Shown here in pieces: positions 1-8,735 of a stretch of 64,000 nucleotides of DNA. Positions within the stretch are counted from its first letter, which is position 1. Each line of letters begins with the position of its first letter. The translations under genes and the position numbers were made by a program. Source of the DNA: JAAYCI01 sp031551695 (GTDB lineage: Bacteria > Bacillota > Clostridia > Oscillospirales > Ruminococcaceae). The notes beneath the pieces were generated by a model. It was given only the letters and a program-made list of their open reading frames with translations, searched no databases and was not told where the DNA came from. The DNA is taken from the NCBI GenBank assembly GCA_031551695.1, contig JAVBNG010000020.1:79228-143227 (forward strand), given 5' to 3'.

Positions 1-387
1 GCCAACGAGGACGAGGCGATGGAACTGGAAACTGACCTGCGGGCCGACGTGTTCAAGGCGGCGCACCACGGCAGCAGCACCAGCAACTCCTACGCTTTTT
101 TGGAGGCGGTGCACCCGGCGTTGGTGGTGGTAAGCTGCGGCAAGGACAACGACTACGGCCACCCGCACCGCTGGCCGCTGGACGCCTACGCCGCTGTGAA
201 CGCCGAGGTGGTGCGCACGGACGAAATGGGCAGTGTGGTGGTTTGGCCCACGGGCGGCGGCGGGTTTTCCTATGCCACAACAGCAGACGGTGCAGAGCAT
301 GTGGTGAAACCGCCCGCGGCACAGAAACAGGATGCAGGGGAAGAACCGCCGGAACAGGCCCCGGATGACGCCGGTTTGGCGGCGTAA
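1..387 (+). CDS. ComEC/Rec2-type MBL-fold hydrolase, C-terminal part (5' truncated by window edge)
   Basis: The reading frame is open from base 1 and ends at a TAA, giving 128 residues of a C-terminus. It carries the metallo-beta-lactamase signature A-H-H-G-S near residues 21-25 and a downstream G-H-P-H motif, both typical of the C-terminal nuclease-like domain of ComEC/Rec2 DNA-uptake proteins and of their free-standing secreted or lipoprotein relatives. The tail is a Pro/Glu/Ala-rich low-complexity extension. A DUF3006 gene follows about 60 bases downstream, a pairing often seen with the free-standing ComEC-like hydrolases rather than with full-length ComEC. Whether the missing N-terminus holds the membrane competence domain cannot be seen. 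Confidence 0.8.
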   Translation, partial: ANEDEAMELETDLRADVFKAAHHGSSTSNSYAFLEAVHPALVVVSCGKDNDYGHPHRWPLDAYAAVNAEVVRTDEMGSVVVWPTGGGGFSYATTADGAEHVVKPPAAQKQDAGEEPPEQAPDDAGLAA

Positions 388-448
388 CTGTATCTTTGCC
401 ATTGCGGATTGCCATGGCTGAAAATTACAAATGTGTGGGAGGCAAAAT

Positions 449-676
449 ATGGTATATTCTGTAGACCGCGTTATTGGCGATCGCGCTATTTTGTTGGGGG
501 ATGACGGCGAGCCTTTGGACATGCCTCTCTCTTCGCTGCCCGAGGGCATTAAAACGGGGGATATCCTGCGCTGGGAGGACGGCAAAGCCGCCCGCAGCCC
601 CGCCGACGAAGAAGCCCGCCGCAAGCTGGTGGCCCAAATGCTGGGCCAGCTGCTGCAAAACGGCGATGATGAATAG
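449..676 (+). CDS. DUF3006 domain protein
   Basis: A small acidic protein of 75 residues starting M-V-Y-S-V-D-R. The start at 449 is preferred over an in-frame ATG at 431 because a GGGAGG ribosome-binding site lies at about 435-440, directly before 449. The pattern 'VDRVIGDRAILL-GDDGE' followed by a predicted beta-barrel fold and a charged helical tail matches the DUF3006 family, whose members sit next to ComEC-like hydrolases as here. No enzymatic motif is visible and the molecular role is unknown. Its stop is 15 bases before the mtaB start, so the two are probably co-transcribed. Confidence 0.75.
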   Translation: MVYSVDRVIGDRAILLGDDGEPLDMPLSSLPEGIKTGDILRWEDGKAARSPADEEARRKLVAQMLGQLLQNGDDE

Positions 677-691
677 ATGAATGGGAGCGAA

Positions 692-1996
692 ATGAAAGCG
701 AGTTTTTATACCCTTGGCTGCAAGGTGAACCAGAATGAAACGGCCGCGCTGGGCGAGCTCTTCCGCGCGGCGGGCTTTGCCGTGGTGGAATGGGGCGCGG
801 CGGAGACGGCCGACGTGTATGTGGTGAACAGCTGCACCGTCACGGCTGGCAGCGACGCCAAATGTCGCCGGGTGCTGCGCCGGGCAAAGGAGATGAACCC
901 CGCCGCCGTCACGGTGCTCACCGGGTGCTTTCCCCAGGCGTTTCCGGCGGCGGCCCTGCCGGAGGCCGACGTGGTGACAGGCACGGCAAACCGCAAAAAC
1001 CTGGTGGCGGACGTGCAACAGTTTTTGGAAACCGGCCGCGCCGTGGCGGATATCTCAGAAACGGAAAACGTGTTTGAAACCCTGCCCCCGGCGCGCATGG
1101 CCGGGCGCACGCGCGCCTTTGTGAAAATAGAAGACGGCTGCAACCGCCGCTGCGCCTACTGCATCATTCCCACGGCGCGCGGGCCGGTGCGCAGCCGGCC
1201 GGAGGCGGATACCCTGGCGGAGCTGCGCGCCCTTGCGCAGGGCGGCGTGGCCGAGGTGGTGTTTACCGGCATCAGCCTGCCCAGCTATGGCCGCGACAAC
1301 GGAACCTGCCTTGCCGACATTGTGGAAAAGGCCGCCGCAATAGAGGGCATCCGGCGCATCCGCCTTTCCAGCATGGACCCGGACATGCTGGATGCCGCGG
1401 GCATGGAGCGCATGCTGCGCGTGGAAAAGCTGTGCCCCCAGTTTCATTTAAGCCTGCAAAGCGGCGCGGACAAAACCCTGCGTGCCATGCACCGCCCCTA
1501 CACCACCGCCATGTACCGTAAGGCGGCCGGCCGCCTGCGCGCAGCGCTGCCGCGGGTAACGCTTACCACGGACGTGATAGTCGGCTTTCCCGGCGAAACG
1601 CAGGCGGATTTTGAAGGAAGCCTGCAATTTGTGCGGGAGATGGGCTTTTTGAAGGTGCACGTGTTTCCTTACTCGAAGCGCACGGGCACCGAGGCGGCGC
1701 TGCTGCCAAACCAGCTGCCCAAGGCGGAAAAGCACCGGCGCGCCGGGGTGATGCAAAAGGCGGCGGATGAATGCCGCGCAAAAACCATCGAAGCCATGCG
1801 CGGGGAAATATTTGAGGTGCTGCTGGAGCAAAAGGACAAAAAAGGCCTGTTCGCGGGCTATACCGAAAATTATATCCCGGTAAAAATAGACGCGCCGGAG
1901 CGGAAAACGGGTGACATCGTGCATGCGCGCCTCGGCGCGTTCAACGGGGAAGAGGCACAAGCTGAATGTGTTGACAGGGGGGGCGCGTTCGTCTAG
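692..1996 (+). CDS. mtaB: tRNA t6A37 C2-methylthiotransferase MtaB
   Basis: 434 residues, the usual length for MtaB (YqeV). It adds a methylthio group to C2 of N6-threonylcarbamoyl-adenosine 37 in tRNAs reading ANN codons, using two 4Fe-4S clusters and S-adenosylmethionine. The N-terminal UPF0004 domain begins with L-G-C-K-V-N-Q-N-E and contains further cluster cysteines (NSCTVT, LTGCF). The radical-SAM motif C-N-R-R-C-A-Y-C lies near residues 149-157, and a TRAM RNA-binding domain fills the last 60 residues. The start at 692 has GGGAG five bases upstream; an ATG at 677 is also in frame. The K-V-N-Q motif near the N-terminus separates MtaB from MiaB and RimO. Confidence 0.93.
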   Translation: MKASFYTLGCKVNQNETAALGELFRAAGFAVVEWGAAETADVYVVNSCTVTAGSDAKCRRVLRRAKEMNPAAVTVLTGCFPQAFPAAALPEADVVTGTANRKNLVADVQQFLETGRAVADISETENVFETLPPARMAGRTRAFVKIEDGCNRRCAYCIIPTARGPVRSRPEADTLAELRALAQGGVAEVVFTGISLPSYGRDNGTCLADIVEKAAAIEGIRRIRLSSMDPDMLDAAGMERMLRVEKLCPQFHLSLQSGADKTLRAMHRPYTTAMYRKAAGRLRAALPRVTLTTDVIVGFPGETQADFEGSLQFVREMGFLKVHVFPYSKRTGTEAALLPNQLPKAEKHRRAGVMQKAADECRAKTIEAMRGEIFEVLLEQKDKKGLFAGYTENYIPVKIDAPERKTGDIVHARLGAFNGEEAQAECVDRGGAFV

Positions 1997-2005
1997 AATA
2001 ATAAT

Positions 2006-2027
2006 GTAAAAGCATATTTGCTTTTAC
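2006..2027. promoter_or_regulatory. 9-bp perfect inverted repeat upstream of pgi
   Basis: GTAAAAGCA at 2006-2014 and its exact reverse complement at 2019-2027 are separated by TATT. The repeat lies in the 79-base gap between mtaB and pgi. There is no T-run on either side, so it may be an operator or an RNA hairpin rather than a classic terminator. Confidence 0.4.
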
Positions 2028-2075
2028 GCTGCAACAATGAACCCGCGGATGCGGCAGTGAGAGGGGCAATGCGTT

Positions 2076-3416
2076 TTGGGCGTACGTCTTGAGGCAAATC
2101 TTCTTCGCAAGTACGTGAACGACGCCGAGTTTGCAAACATCTTCCCACAGGTGGAGGCGGCGCACAGGCTCTTGCACGACAAAAACGGGGCCGGCAACGA
2201 TTTTTTGGGCTGGCTGAACCTTCCAAAAAGCTACGACAAGGATGAATTCCGGCGAATAAAGGAAGCGGCTGCACGCATCAAGGCAGACAGCGAAGTACTG
2301 GTGGTAATCGGCATCGGCGGTTCTTATCTGGGGGCGCGGGCGGTTATCGAGGCGGTGAGATCCGCCGGGTACAATCTGCTTTGCAAGGGCACGCCGCGTA
2401 TTTTATTTGCGGGCAACTCCGTCTCCCCAGCGGCCTTGAACGACATCATCGCCCTGTGCGACGGGCGCGACTTCTCCGTCAACGTCATTTCCAAAAGCGG
2501 CACCACCACGGAACCGGCGGTTGCTTTCCGCGTGTTCCGGGGCCTGCTGGAGGAAAAATACGGCAAAGAGGGCGCGAAAAGCCGCATTTATGTCACCACG
2601 GACAAGGCGCGCGGTACGCTGAAGGAACTGGCCGACGCCGAAGGCTATGAGAGCTTTGTGGTGCCGGATGATGTGGGCGGCCGGTTCTCGGTGCTCACGG
2701 CGGTGGGCCTGCTGCCCATAGCGGCGGCGGACATCAACATCGACGCCCTGATGGCGGGCGCGGCAAGTGCCATGGACGAGCTGGCCGTGTGCAGCCCGAA
2801 AAACGACTGTTACCACTATGCCATGGCACGCAATATTTTGTACCGCAAGGGCAAGCGCATTGAGCTGCTTGCCTGCTACGAGCCGGATTTTGCCATGATG
2901 AACGAGTGGTACAAGCAGCTGTTCGGCGAAAGCGAAGGCAAGGACCAGAAGGGTATTTTTCCCGCAAGCGTCGTTTTTTCCACGGATCTGCACTCCATGG
3001 GGCAGTACATCCAGGACGGCGGGCGCGTGCTGTTTGAAACCGTGCTGGACGTGCAAACGCCCCGCTCGGACATTGCCATCCCCCAAAGCGCCGAGGACGG
3101 CGACGGCTTGGGCTTTTTGGCCGGCAAGCCCCTCAGTTTTGTGAACGCGAAGGCGCTGGAGGGCACCATGCTGGCCCATTCGGACGGCGGTGTGCCCGTG
3201 ATGCGGTTGGTGTTGCCGTCGGCCTTGGCGGAAGAGATCGGCCATTTTATATATTTCATGGAAAAAGCGTGCGCCATCTCGGGGTATATGCTGGGCGTGA
3301 ACCCGTTCGACCAGCCGGGCGTGGAAAGCTACAAGAAAAACATGTTCGCGCTCATTGGCAAGCCCGGCTTTGAAGCGCAAAAGGCAGAACTGGAAGACCG
3401 CCTCGCAGGTGTTTAA
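2076..3416 (+). CDS. pgi: Glucose-6-phosphate isomerase
   Basis: 446 residues, the compact length typical of Firmicutes Pgi. It interconverts glucose-6-phosphate and fructose-6-phosphate in the cytoplasm. The phosphate-binding N-terminal SIS motif G-I-G-G-S-Y-L-G-A-R-A and the family signature F-G-E-S-E-G-K near residue 287 are intact, as are S-K-S-G-T-T-T-E-P and the C-terminal N-P-F-D-Q-P-G-V-E motif. Translation starts at TTG 2076, since GAGGGG at 2061-2066 is correctly spaced for it; the nearby ATG at 2069 is out of frame. It may be transcribed separately from mtaB because of the inverted repeat in between. Confidence 0.95.
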   Translation: MGVRLEANLLRKYVNDAEFANIFPQVEAAHRLLHDKNGAGNDFLGWLNLPKSYDKDEFRRIKEAAARIKADSEVLVVIGIGGSYLGARAVIEAVRSAGYNLLCKGTPRILFAGNSVSPAALNDIIALCDGRDFSVNVISKSGTTTEPAVAFRVFRGLLEEKYGKEGAKSRIYVTTDKARGTLKELADAEGYESFVVPDDVGGRFSVLTAVGLLPIAAADINIDALMAGAASAMDELAVCSPKNDCYHYAMARNILYRKGKRIELLACYEPDFAMMNEWYKQLFGESEGKDQKGIFPASVVFSTDLHSMGQYIQDGGRVLFETVLDVQTPRSDIAIPQSAEDGDGLGFLAGKPLSFVNAKALEGTMLAHSDGGVPVMRLVLPSALAEEIGHFIYFMEKACAISGYMLGVNPFDQPGVESYKKNMFALIGKPGFEAQKAELEDRLAGV

Positions 3417-3473
3417 TACGAAAAAAGCACGAAAATAAAGCAAATATTATTTGGCAAACGGAGGTAAATTCCC

Positions 3474-3881
3474 ATGATTCGACTCATCATTGGCAGCCGC
3501 GGTACGGGAAAGACGAAACAGATGGTGGACCTGATTAACGCAGCGCTGCAAACCACGAATGGAAACGTGGTTTGCATCGAAAAAGGCATGAAGCTCACCT
3601 ATGACCTGGACCATAACTGCCGCCTGATCGACATGGATGAATACAAAATTGCCGGTTACGACATGTTGTACGGCTTTGTAGCGGGCATTCTGGCCGGGAA
3701 CTACGACATTACCGAGCTGTTTGTGGACGGCATTTTGAAGGTGGGCGAGCAGGACCTTGACGGCCTTGGCGTTTTGCTGGACCGCCTGGCCCAGCTGGAA
3801 GCAGGCGCCAACGTGAACTTCACCATCACTGTGTCTGCCGATGCGGAAGAGCTGCCGGAAAGCGTGAAGAAGCACCTGTAA
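3474..3881 (+). CDS. P-loop NTPase-like protein, often annotated as PilT-like
   Basis: 135 residues with a Walker A loop G-S-R-G-T-G-K-T at positions 7-14 and a possible Walker B stretch around ITELFVDGI. The start has an ACGGAGG ribosome-binding site. Short proteins of this kind are conserved in Clostridia and usually carry the label 'twitching motility protein PilT', but this one is far too short to be a pilus retraction ATPase and no pilus genes lie nearby. It is better described as a small P-loop protein of unknown role. The next gene begins 27 bases downstream, suggesting co-transcription. Confidence 0.7.
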   Translation: MIRLIIGSRGTGKTKQMVDLINAALQTTNGNVVCIEKGMKLTYDLDHNCRLIDMDEYKIAGYDMLYGFVAGILAGNYDITELFVDGILKVGEQDLDGLGVLLDRLAQLEAGANVNFTITVSADAEELPESVKKHL

Positions 3882-3907
3882 AAATGCGCCCACTGTAGGG
3901 GGAATGT

Positions 3908-4417
3908 ATGCCCGGCGACAAAAAGGTGTGGAGTATGATATCGCGCGACCCGCACACCCAGCAGGCGGTGGTGGACGAGTTTATGCTGTGCCCGCTTGGT
4001 GTGTTTGTGAAGCGTGTGCGGCGGCAGATGGTGGAGCCTGTGCGCGAAGGCTCGCCAAATTATGTCCCCCTGCCCATTTTGCGCGGCGCCATTTTGTGGA
4101 ACAAGGTGCGCGGCTTTCAAGTGTACGAGGCGAAGGGCGCCATCAGGGTGCACGGCAACTGCGACAGCGTGCTGACGCTGTACAGCGGCGGTGAAACGCT
4201 GTGGGAGATCGTGGCGTGGCTGGAGCGCGAATGCGCGGCGCATCCGCTATCGCATGAGGCCGACCCGGCCGCCGCCCTGTGGCTGGAGTGGAGCGAGGAC
4301 ACCGTGTGGAAGTATCCGTATGAGAGCTTGGAAGAAATGATTGTGAGCGAGCAGCGCCACGGCCGTTTTATCGACACGGCCACCCTTGCGCGCACGGAGA
4401 TTCCCCTGAACAGATGA
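3908..4417 (+). CDS. Conserved-looking hypothetical protein
   Basis: 169 residues, soluble, rich in Trp (W-L-E-R-E, W-L-E-W) and charged residues. I do not recognise its family. It starts at ATG 3908 with AGGGGG five bases upstream; an overlapping ATG at 3904 opens a shorter 96-codon frame that is less convincing. No signal peptide, membrane segment or enzymatic motif is visible. It follows the P-loop gene closely and is closed by a terminator at 4423-4456, so the two genes may share a transcript. Confidence 0.65.
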   Translation: MPGDKKVWSMISRDPHTQQAVVDEFMLCPLGVFVKRVRRQMVEPVREGSPNYVPLPILRGAILWNKVRGFQVYEAKGAIRVHGNCDSVLTLYSGGETLWEIVAWLERECAAHPLSHEADPAAALWLEWSEDTVWKYPYESLEEMIVSEQRHGRFIDTATLARTEIPLNR

Positions 4418-4422
4418 ACTGG

Positions 4423-4456
4423 AAAAACGGCGCGCCTTTTGGGCGTGCCGTTTTGT
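4423..4456. terminator. Bidirectional rho-independent terminator
   Basis: AAAACGGCGCGCC and GGCGTGCCGTTTT pair across a short loop with one G-T wobble. A-run and T-run flanks let it serve both the + gene ending at 4417 and the - gene ending at 4507. Confidence 0.75.
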
Positions 4457-4506
4457 TTGGTGCAAAAGGATAGCCCTCCGGCCCCGTTGCACTTGTGCGT
4501 TATTCA

Positions 4507-5652
4507 TTATTCCGCCGCCAGGGCAGCCAAGGCGGCAAGCGCCGTGTCCACTTCCTCCGGCGCGGTTTCGGGGCCAAAGCTGAAGCGCACGGTGCCGCGC
4601 GGGAAAGTGCCCGCTGTTTTGTGGGCCAGGGGCGAGCAGTGCAGGCCGCTGCGGGTGATGATGCCGTGCTCTTCATACAGGCGGCGGGCCAAAACGCCCG
4701 AATCTACCCCGGGTACCTCCACGCTTACCACGGCCACGGATGTTTCGGTGTTTTGCGTGCCATAAATTTGCAGGTTCCGGATGGTTTTTGCGCCGTCCAG
4801 GAAGCGGCGCGTGAGGGCGGTTTCCGCTTGGCGGATATCCGCCACCTTCGGCGTGATTTCCTCCACAGAGGCGGCAAGGCTTAAAATGCCGATGGTGTTC
4901 GGCGTGCCGGGCTCGAATTTGTCCGGCAGGAATGTGGGCTGGTCCAATAGGTCCGACGCGGAGCCCGTGCCGCCCACCAGCCACGGTTCCATAGCACTCG
5001 CCGCTTCGGTGCCCATGGCAAAGCCGCCGCTGCCCGCCAGGGCCCGCAGGCCCTTGTGGCCGGTGAATGCGACGATGTCGGTGTGTTCCGTCAGCCGTAC
5101 GGGCAGCACCCCGGCGGTTTGGGCGGCGTCCAGCACGGTAAAGAGGCCGTGCCGTTTTGCCGCGGCAAAGCATTCTTCCACGGGCAAAATGGTGCCCAGC
5201 ACGTTGGATGCGTGGGTAAGCGCCAAAAGCCGCGTGTTTTTGTGCACATTGGCCGCAACAAGGGCGGGATCCAGCGTGCCGTCCGGCGCGGCGGGCAGCC
5301 ATGTCACCTCAATTACGCCCTGTTTTTGCAGGCGGTGCAGCACGCGGGCCACGGCGTTGTGCTCAAGGCCTGAGGCCAGCACATGGCAGCCGGGCTGAAC
5401 AAGGCCGTTTAGCACCATGTTCAGCGACGCAGTGACGCCGCCGGTGAATGCCACGTGCACCGGCGAGGGCGCGCCAAACAACCCGGCCAGCGCTTTGCGC
5501 GCGCGCAGGGCGGTAAGGCTGTCTTCCAAACCGTCAAAGTTGCGCCCGGCGCTTAAATAGCCGCCGTTCTGCAGATGGGCGGTAAGCTGTGCCACCACGG
5601 CGGGAGACTGGCTGGGCGATGTGGACGCGTAGTTCAGGTAAATTTGCTTCAA
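4507..5652 (-). CDS. Aminotransferase class V / cysteine desulfurase-like protein
   Basis: 381 residues, PLP-dependent, NifS/CsdA-like. The Schiff-base lysine is K200 in T-G-H-K-G, the PLP-stacking histidine is H98 in L-E-H-N-A, and the sulfur-carrying cysteine is C339 in S-G-L-H-C-S-P, so cysteine desulfurase activity is plausible. Many Clostridia carry this 'cysteine desulfurase family' paralogue outside the iscRSU operon, and no IscU or tRNA-thiolation gene is nearby. Translation appears to start at TTG 5652, since GAGGG lies seven bases upstream and overlaps the stop of the preceding glycosyltransferase-like gene. The two are thus translationally close. Confidence 0.85.
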   Translation of the reverse strand: MKQIYLNYASTSPSQSPAVVAQLTAHLQNGGYLSAGRNFDGLEDSLTALRARKALAGLFGAPSPVHVAFTGGVTASLNMVLNGLVQPGCHVLASGLEHNAVARVLHRLQKQGVIEVTWLPAAPDGTLDPALVAANVHKNTRLLALTHASNVLGTILPVEECFAAAKRHGLFTVLDAAQTAGVLPVRLTEHTDIVAFTGHKGLRALAGSGGFAMGTEAASAMEPWLVGGTGSASDLLDQPTFLPDKFEPGTPNTIGILSLAASVEEITPKVADIRQAETALTRRFLDGAKTIRNLQIYGTQNTETSVAVVSVEVPGVDSGVLARRLYEEHGIITRSGLHCSPLAHKTAGTFPRGTVRFSFGPETAPEEVDTALAALAALAAE

Positions 5653-5662
5653 ATGGGCGCCC

Positions 5663-7144
5663 TCACAGTGTTCCCGGCATGCTGGCGCCGTCGAGGTAGG
5701 CGCGCTTTTTGGCGCTGATTTTTTTGCCGTGCTGCTTCAAAAACTGGCGGACGAACTCCTCGCCAACGCCGAGGGTGCGGCACAAAAACGCCTTGTGCAC
5801 GGCGTTTTGGTAGTCCTGCACCGGCACGTTATTAAAATGCAGCAGCGCCACGCGCCAGTTTTCGCAGGCAAGGTTTTGGAACAGGGCAGCGTTTTTGGCC
5901 AGCGGCGGCAGTTCTTCCACATTGTAGTAGCGCATCATCACGGGGCACAGGGTGCGCATCCAGCTTTCCAGCGGGCTTTTCAGCGGCACATTGCCGTTGA
6001 TGAACAAAAAGCACAATGCCTCGCGGAACACACAGTCCATACCCGCCATGGTCTCTTGGGCTTTTTCCTCCGCCAGGCCGAACAGGGTGCCGCTTTCGGA
6101 GAAGGCGGCATACAGCCTGTCCCACGCGGCGGGCAAAAAGCCGAGGCTGAGCACCCCGGCCATGCGCCGGGCGGCATCCGCCGGGGGCAGGGGGATATCC
6201 AGCAGGCGGTACAGGAACGCGCTGGCCTCGTTCAGATCATGGTAATCGGCCATCAGGGTGCTATTTGAAGGGCCCGCGGCCGGCAGACCTGCGGTCAGCG
6301 CATCACCTGCGGCCCCTGTGGGCGGCAGTTCGCCTCCGGGCCCTGCGGGCGGCAGTTCGCCTCCGGCGGCTGTTGCGGCGGGCACCTGTGTAATACTGTA
6401 TTTCGCCAAAAAGGCGTGGCGGGCTACGCTTGCCGCGGCAAGGGTTTTTGCCTCGTCGCGGCCCGCGTCCACGCCCGCGCCAAAAATAAGGGCGGGGTCG
6501 TCGGAAACAGTGATATATTGCAGCACATCGTCGCACAGGCAAATTTTATCGCAGTGGTTGTAATACCGCGCAATGAAGCCAGGGCCGCGGCCCTCGTCCA
6601 TTTTCAAGGCGGCCGCCCGCACCACCTGCGCGCGCAGCAGCTTGCCCCAGCACTCGTACACGCCGGGGAACATGCTGCAGGTGCTGTAATTTTCGGCAAA
6701 CTCCGCCGCCGCAAGAACAATGTTTTCGCCAAAGCCCACCAACGGCTCGCCCAATTCTTCTCCGCTTTCATCCACGGCGGCAAACCGGGCAAGCACCACG
6801 TCGGCGCCGCTGTCCTCGGCAAGGGCAAGCGTGGTTTCGGCAAAGCCCGGCGCCAGGGTGTCGCCCGGTTCCACCGGGGCCACAAACCGCGCGCCAGCCG
6901 CGAAAGCGGCGTCAAACGCGGTGTTCCACGCAGCGGCCACGCCGCCCTTCGCAGGGGCGCCCAGCACGGCAATGCGCGCATCGCTTTCAGCGTATGCGCG
7001 CAGGTTTTGTGTGGTTGTTTCGTCCCCGGCGGTGGGGGCAAGGCAATAAATAAAATCGGTGTGGCTTTGCGCCAGCACACTGTCCACCGTTTTGGCGGGC
7101 ACGCCGCCTTCGCCGCAAATCGTTACAAATGCCAGTATGGGCAT
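5663..7144 (-). CDS. Glycosyltransferase family 2-like protein
   Basis: 493 residues. The first 230 residues resemble a GT-A fold (family 2): an initial beta strand, V-D-S-V-L-A-Q-S-H, and A-A-W-N-T-A-F-D-A-A; the acceptor-side D-x-D is replaced by 'PVEPGD', so catalytic competence is uncertain. The C-terminal half is an alpha-helical domain without recognised motif. A low-complexity stretch near residues 260-285 is encoded by a 27-bp tandem repeat. The start at 7144 has a GGGGAGG ribosome-binding site; the open frame upstream of it is not used. No signal peptide or transmembrane helix is evident. Confidence 0.65.
   Translation of the reverse strand: MPILAFVTICGEGGVPAKTVDSVLAQSHTDFIYCLAPTAGDETTTQNLRAYAESDARIAVLGAPAKGGVAAAWNTAFDAAFAAGARFVAPVEPGDTLAPGFAETTLALAEDSGADVVLARFAAVDESGEELGEPLVGFGENIVLAAAEFAENYSTCSMFPGVYECWGKLLRAQVVRAAALKMDEGRGPGFIARYYNHCDKICLCDDVLQYITVSDDPALIFGAGVDAGRDEAKTLAAASVARHAFLAKYSITQVPAATAAGGELPPAGPGGELPPTGAAGDALTAGLPAAGPSNSTLMADYHDLNEASAFLYRLLDIPLPPADAARRMAGVLSLGFLPAAWDRLYAAFSESGTLFGLAEEKAQETMAGMDCVFREALCFLFINGNVPLKSPLESWMRTLCPVMMRYYNVEELPPLAKNAALFQNLACENWRVALLHFNNVPVQDYQNAVHKAFLCRTLGVGEEFVRQFLKQHGKKISAKKRAYLDGASMPGTL
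6320..6366. repeat. 27-bp-period in-frame tandem repeat
   Basis: A 20-base unit at 6320-6339 recurs exactly at 6347-6366, 27 bases apart. It encodes two near-copies of a Gly/Glu/Leu/Pro nonapeptide inside the glycosyltransferase-like gene. The period is a multiple of three, so gain or loss of a unit keeps the frame. Confidence 0.75.
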
Positions 7145-7222
7145 GACGTTCCTCCCCGATATAGTATTCCTCCATACAGTATACGCGCCGGACATGAAAG
7201 ACGCAAGGCCGCCGGCACAAAA

Positions 7223-7270
7223 GCCCCGCCCCATGCGCAAAACGCATTGGGCGGGGCACGGGTGCTTTTG
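7223..7270 (-). terminator. Terminator after the xanthine dehydrogenase operon
   Basis: A GC-rich stem, GCCCCGCCC-C-ATGCG pairing with CGCAT-T-GGGCGGGGC, lies between the Fe-S subunit gene and the glycosyltransferase-like gene. On the minus strand it ends the xdh transcript, although the T-run is short. Confidence 0.65.
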
Positions 7271-7350
7271 AAGCGGCCGCCCCGTGTGCGGGACGACGGT
7301 GGCCTGCCAGGCCGCGCAAAAGGTCGCATTGCCGGCGGCGGAGCAACGCT

Positions 7351-7842
7351 TTACGCGCCCTTTCCCGCCAGCTGCTTCTCCACGGCTTTTTGCACCGCGT
7401 TGATGATGTTCTCGTACCCGGTGCACCGGCAAAGATGGCCACTCAGGGCCTTGCGCAGTTCGTCCTTCGTGTAGGGCCGGCCGCTCTCCAAAATTTCCAT
7501 GGCGCTCATCAAAAAGCCCGGCGTGCAAAAGCCGCACTGCACGGCGCCTTCGTCGATGAAGGCCTGCTGCAAATCGCTCAATTCGCCGTTCGGCCCCAGC
7601 AGGTGCTCCACCGTGCGGATGTGTTTGCCCTCGGCCCACACGGCAAGGTAGATGCAGGAGTTGTAACACTCGCCGTCAATCAACACATTGCACGCGCCGC
7701 ATTCGCCCACTTCGCAGCCTTTTTTCACGCTGGTAAGGCGGTACTCGTTTCGCAGCATGTCCGTCAGCGAGGCGCGCACGTCCACGTAATTTTCCACTTC
7801 TTTGCCGTTGATGGTGCATTTCACAAGTTGTTTCTGGCTCAT
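7351..7842 (-). CDS. xdhC: Molybdenum hydroxylase, 2Fe-2S subunit (xanthine dehydrogenase type)
   Basis: 163 residues, full length for the iron-sulfur subunit of a three-subunit xanthine-dehydrogenase-type enzyme. The plant-ferredoxin-like cluster is bound by C43, C48, C51 and C63, and the second cluster by C103, C106, C138 and C140 in the four-helix domain (Q-C-G-F-C-T-P and C-R-C-T-G-Y). Electrons pass from the molybdopterin site to FAD through these clusters. Its ATG overlaps the stop of the FAD subunit gene (ATGA), showing translational coupling. The symbol follows the E. coli naming, in which XdhC is the Fe-S subunit. Confidence 0.92.
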   Translation of the reverse strand: MSQKQLVKCTINGKEVENYVDVRASLTDMLRNEYRLTSVKKGCEVGECGACNVLIDGECYNSCIYLAVWAEGKHIRTVEHLLGPNGELSDLQQAFIDEGAVQCGFCTPGFLMSAMEILESGRPYTKDELRKALSGHLCRCTGYENIINAVQKAVEKQLAGKGA

Positions 7843-8720
7843 AAGGCACCTCCCGCCAGTTCAATGCTTTTGGCAAGCGCGCGTTTGGCCAGTTCTTCCA
7901 CCAGCTGCAGGCGCAGCTCCTTGCTGGCGCGCCAGCTGGTGCGCGGGTTCACGTCGGAAAGTGCGGCCTTCGCGGCGGCGTCCACTGTGGCGGCCGAAAC
8001 GGCCTTGCCGCTTGCCGCTGCCTCGGCGTCGGGGGCGCGCATGGGCACCGGCCCTGCCACGCCGTAACCAAAGCGCGCACGCTCGATGGTCTTCTTATCT
8101 GCCGAAAGCTTCACGTTGACGCTGCAGCCCAAAGTGGCAATGTCCATGGCGTTTCGCATGGCGTATTTGATGTAATGGCCATAGCAGTCTTCGTAGCTTT
8201 CCTTCGGAATGAGGATGGCCGTCAGCAACTCACCTTGCGCCAAAGAAACCACGCCGGCTTTCACGTAGTGCCCGGCAATGGGAACCTGCCGCACGCCGCT
8301 GGGGCCGGTGTACTCCATCACGGCGTCCCAGGCTATGAGGGTGCTGGCGGAATCGGCCGAGGTGACGCCGTTGCACACGTTGCCGCCAATGGTGCCGATG
8401 TTGCGGATCTGCGGGCCGCCCACCATGTCCACGGCTTCGCCGAGGACGGGGATGTATTTTTGAATCAGCGGGTCCTTCGTGATGTGGGAAAAGCTGGTGA
8501 GAGGCAGAATGCGCAGGGTGCCGTCGTCGTCCAGCTTCACGCCGCGCAGTTCGTCCAGCTTAAAAATGCTGACGAGTGTGCACCCGGCCATTTCGCCTTC
8601 GCGGGTCTTTATCAGCACGTCGCTGCCGCCGGCAAGGATTTTCGCTTCCGGGTGCTGCTGCAACAGTTCGATGGCGTTTTGCACGCTGGTGGCTTCGTAC
8701 AGGGCTTCAATGTCATACAT
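7839..8720 (-). CDS. xdhB: Molybdenum hydroxylase, FAD-binding subunit
   Basis: 293 residues, the standard size of the FAD subunit (CoxM/XdhB family). The pyrophosphate-binding motif A-G-G-S-D-V lies at about residues 30-35 and the second FAD motif, I-R-N-I-G-T-I-G-G-N, near residue 105. A C-terminal CO-dehydrogenase flavoprotein domain follows. It hands electrons from the Fe-S subunit to NAD+ or another acceptor. The ATG at 8720 has a GAAGGAGGG ribosome-binding site, and the gene sits 15 bases after the large subunit gene. Confidence 0.92.
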   Translation of the reverse strand: MYDIEALYEATSVQNAIELLQQHPEAKILAGGSDVLIKTREGEMAGCTLVSIFKLDELRGVKLDDDGTLRILPLTSFSHITKDPLIQKYIPVLGEAVDMVGGPQIRNIGTIGGNVCNGVTSADSASTLIAWDAVMEYTGPSGVRQVPIAGHYVKAGVVSLAQGELLTAILIPKESYEDCYGHYIKYAMRNAMDIATLGCSVNVKLSADKKTIERARFGYGVAGPVPMRAPDAEAAASGKAVSAATVDAAAKAALSDVNPRTSWRASKELRLQLVEELAKRALAKSIELAGGAL

Positions 8721-8735
8721 GGCTTTTCCCTCCTT

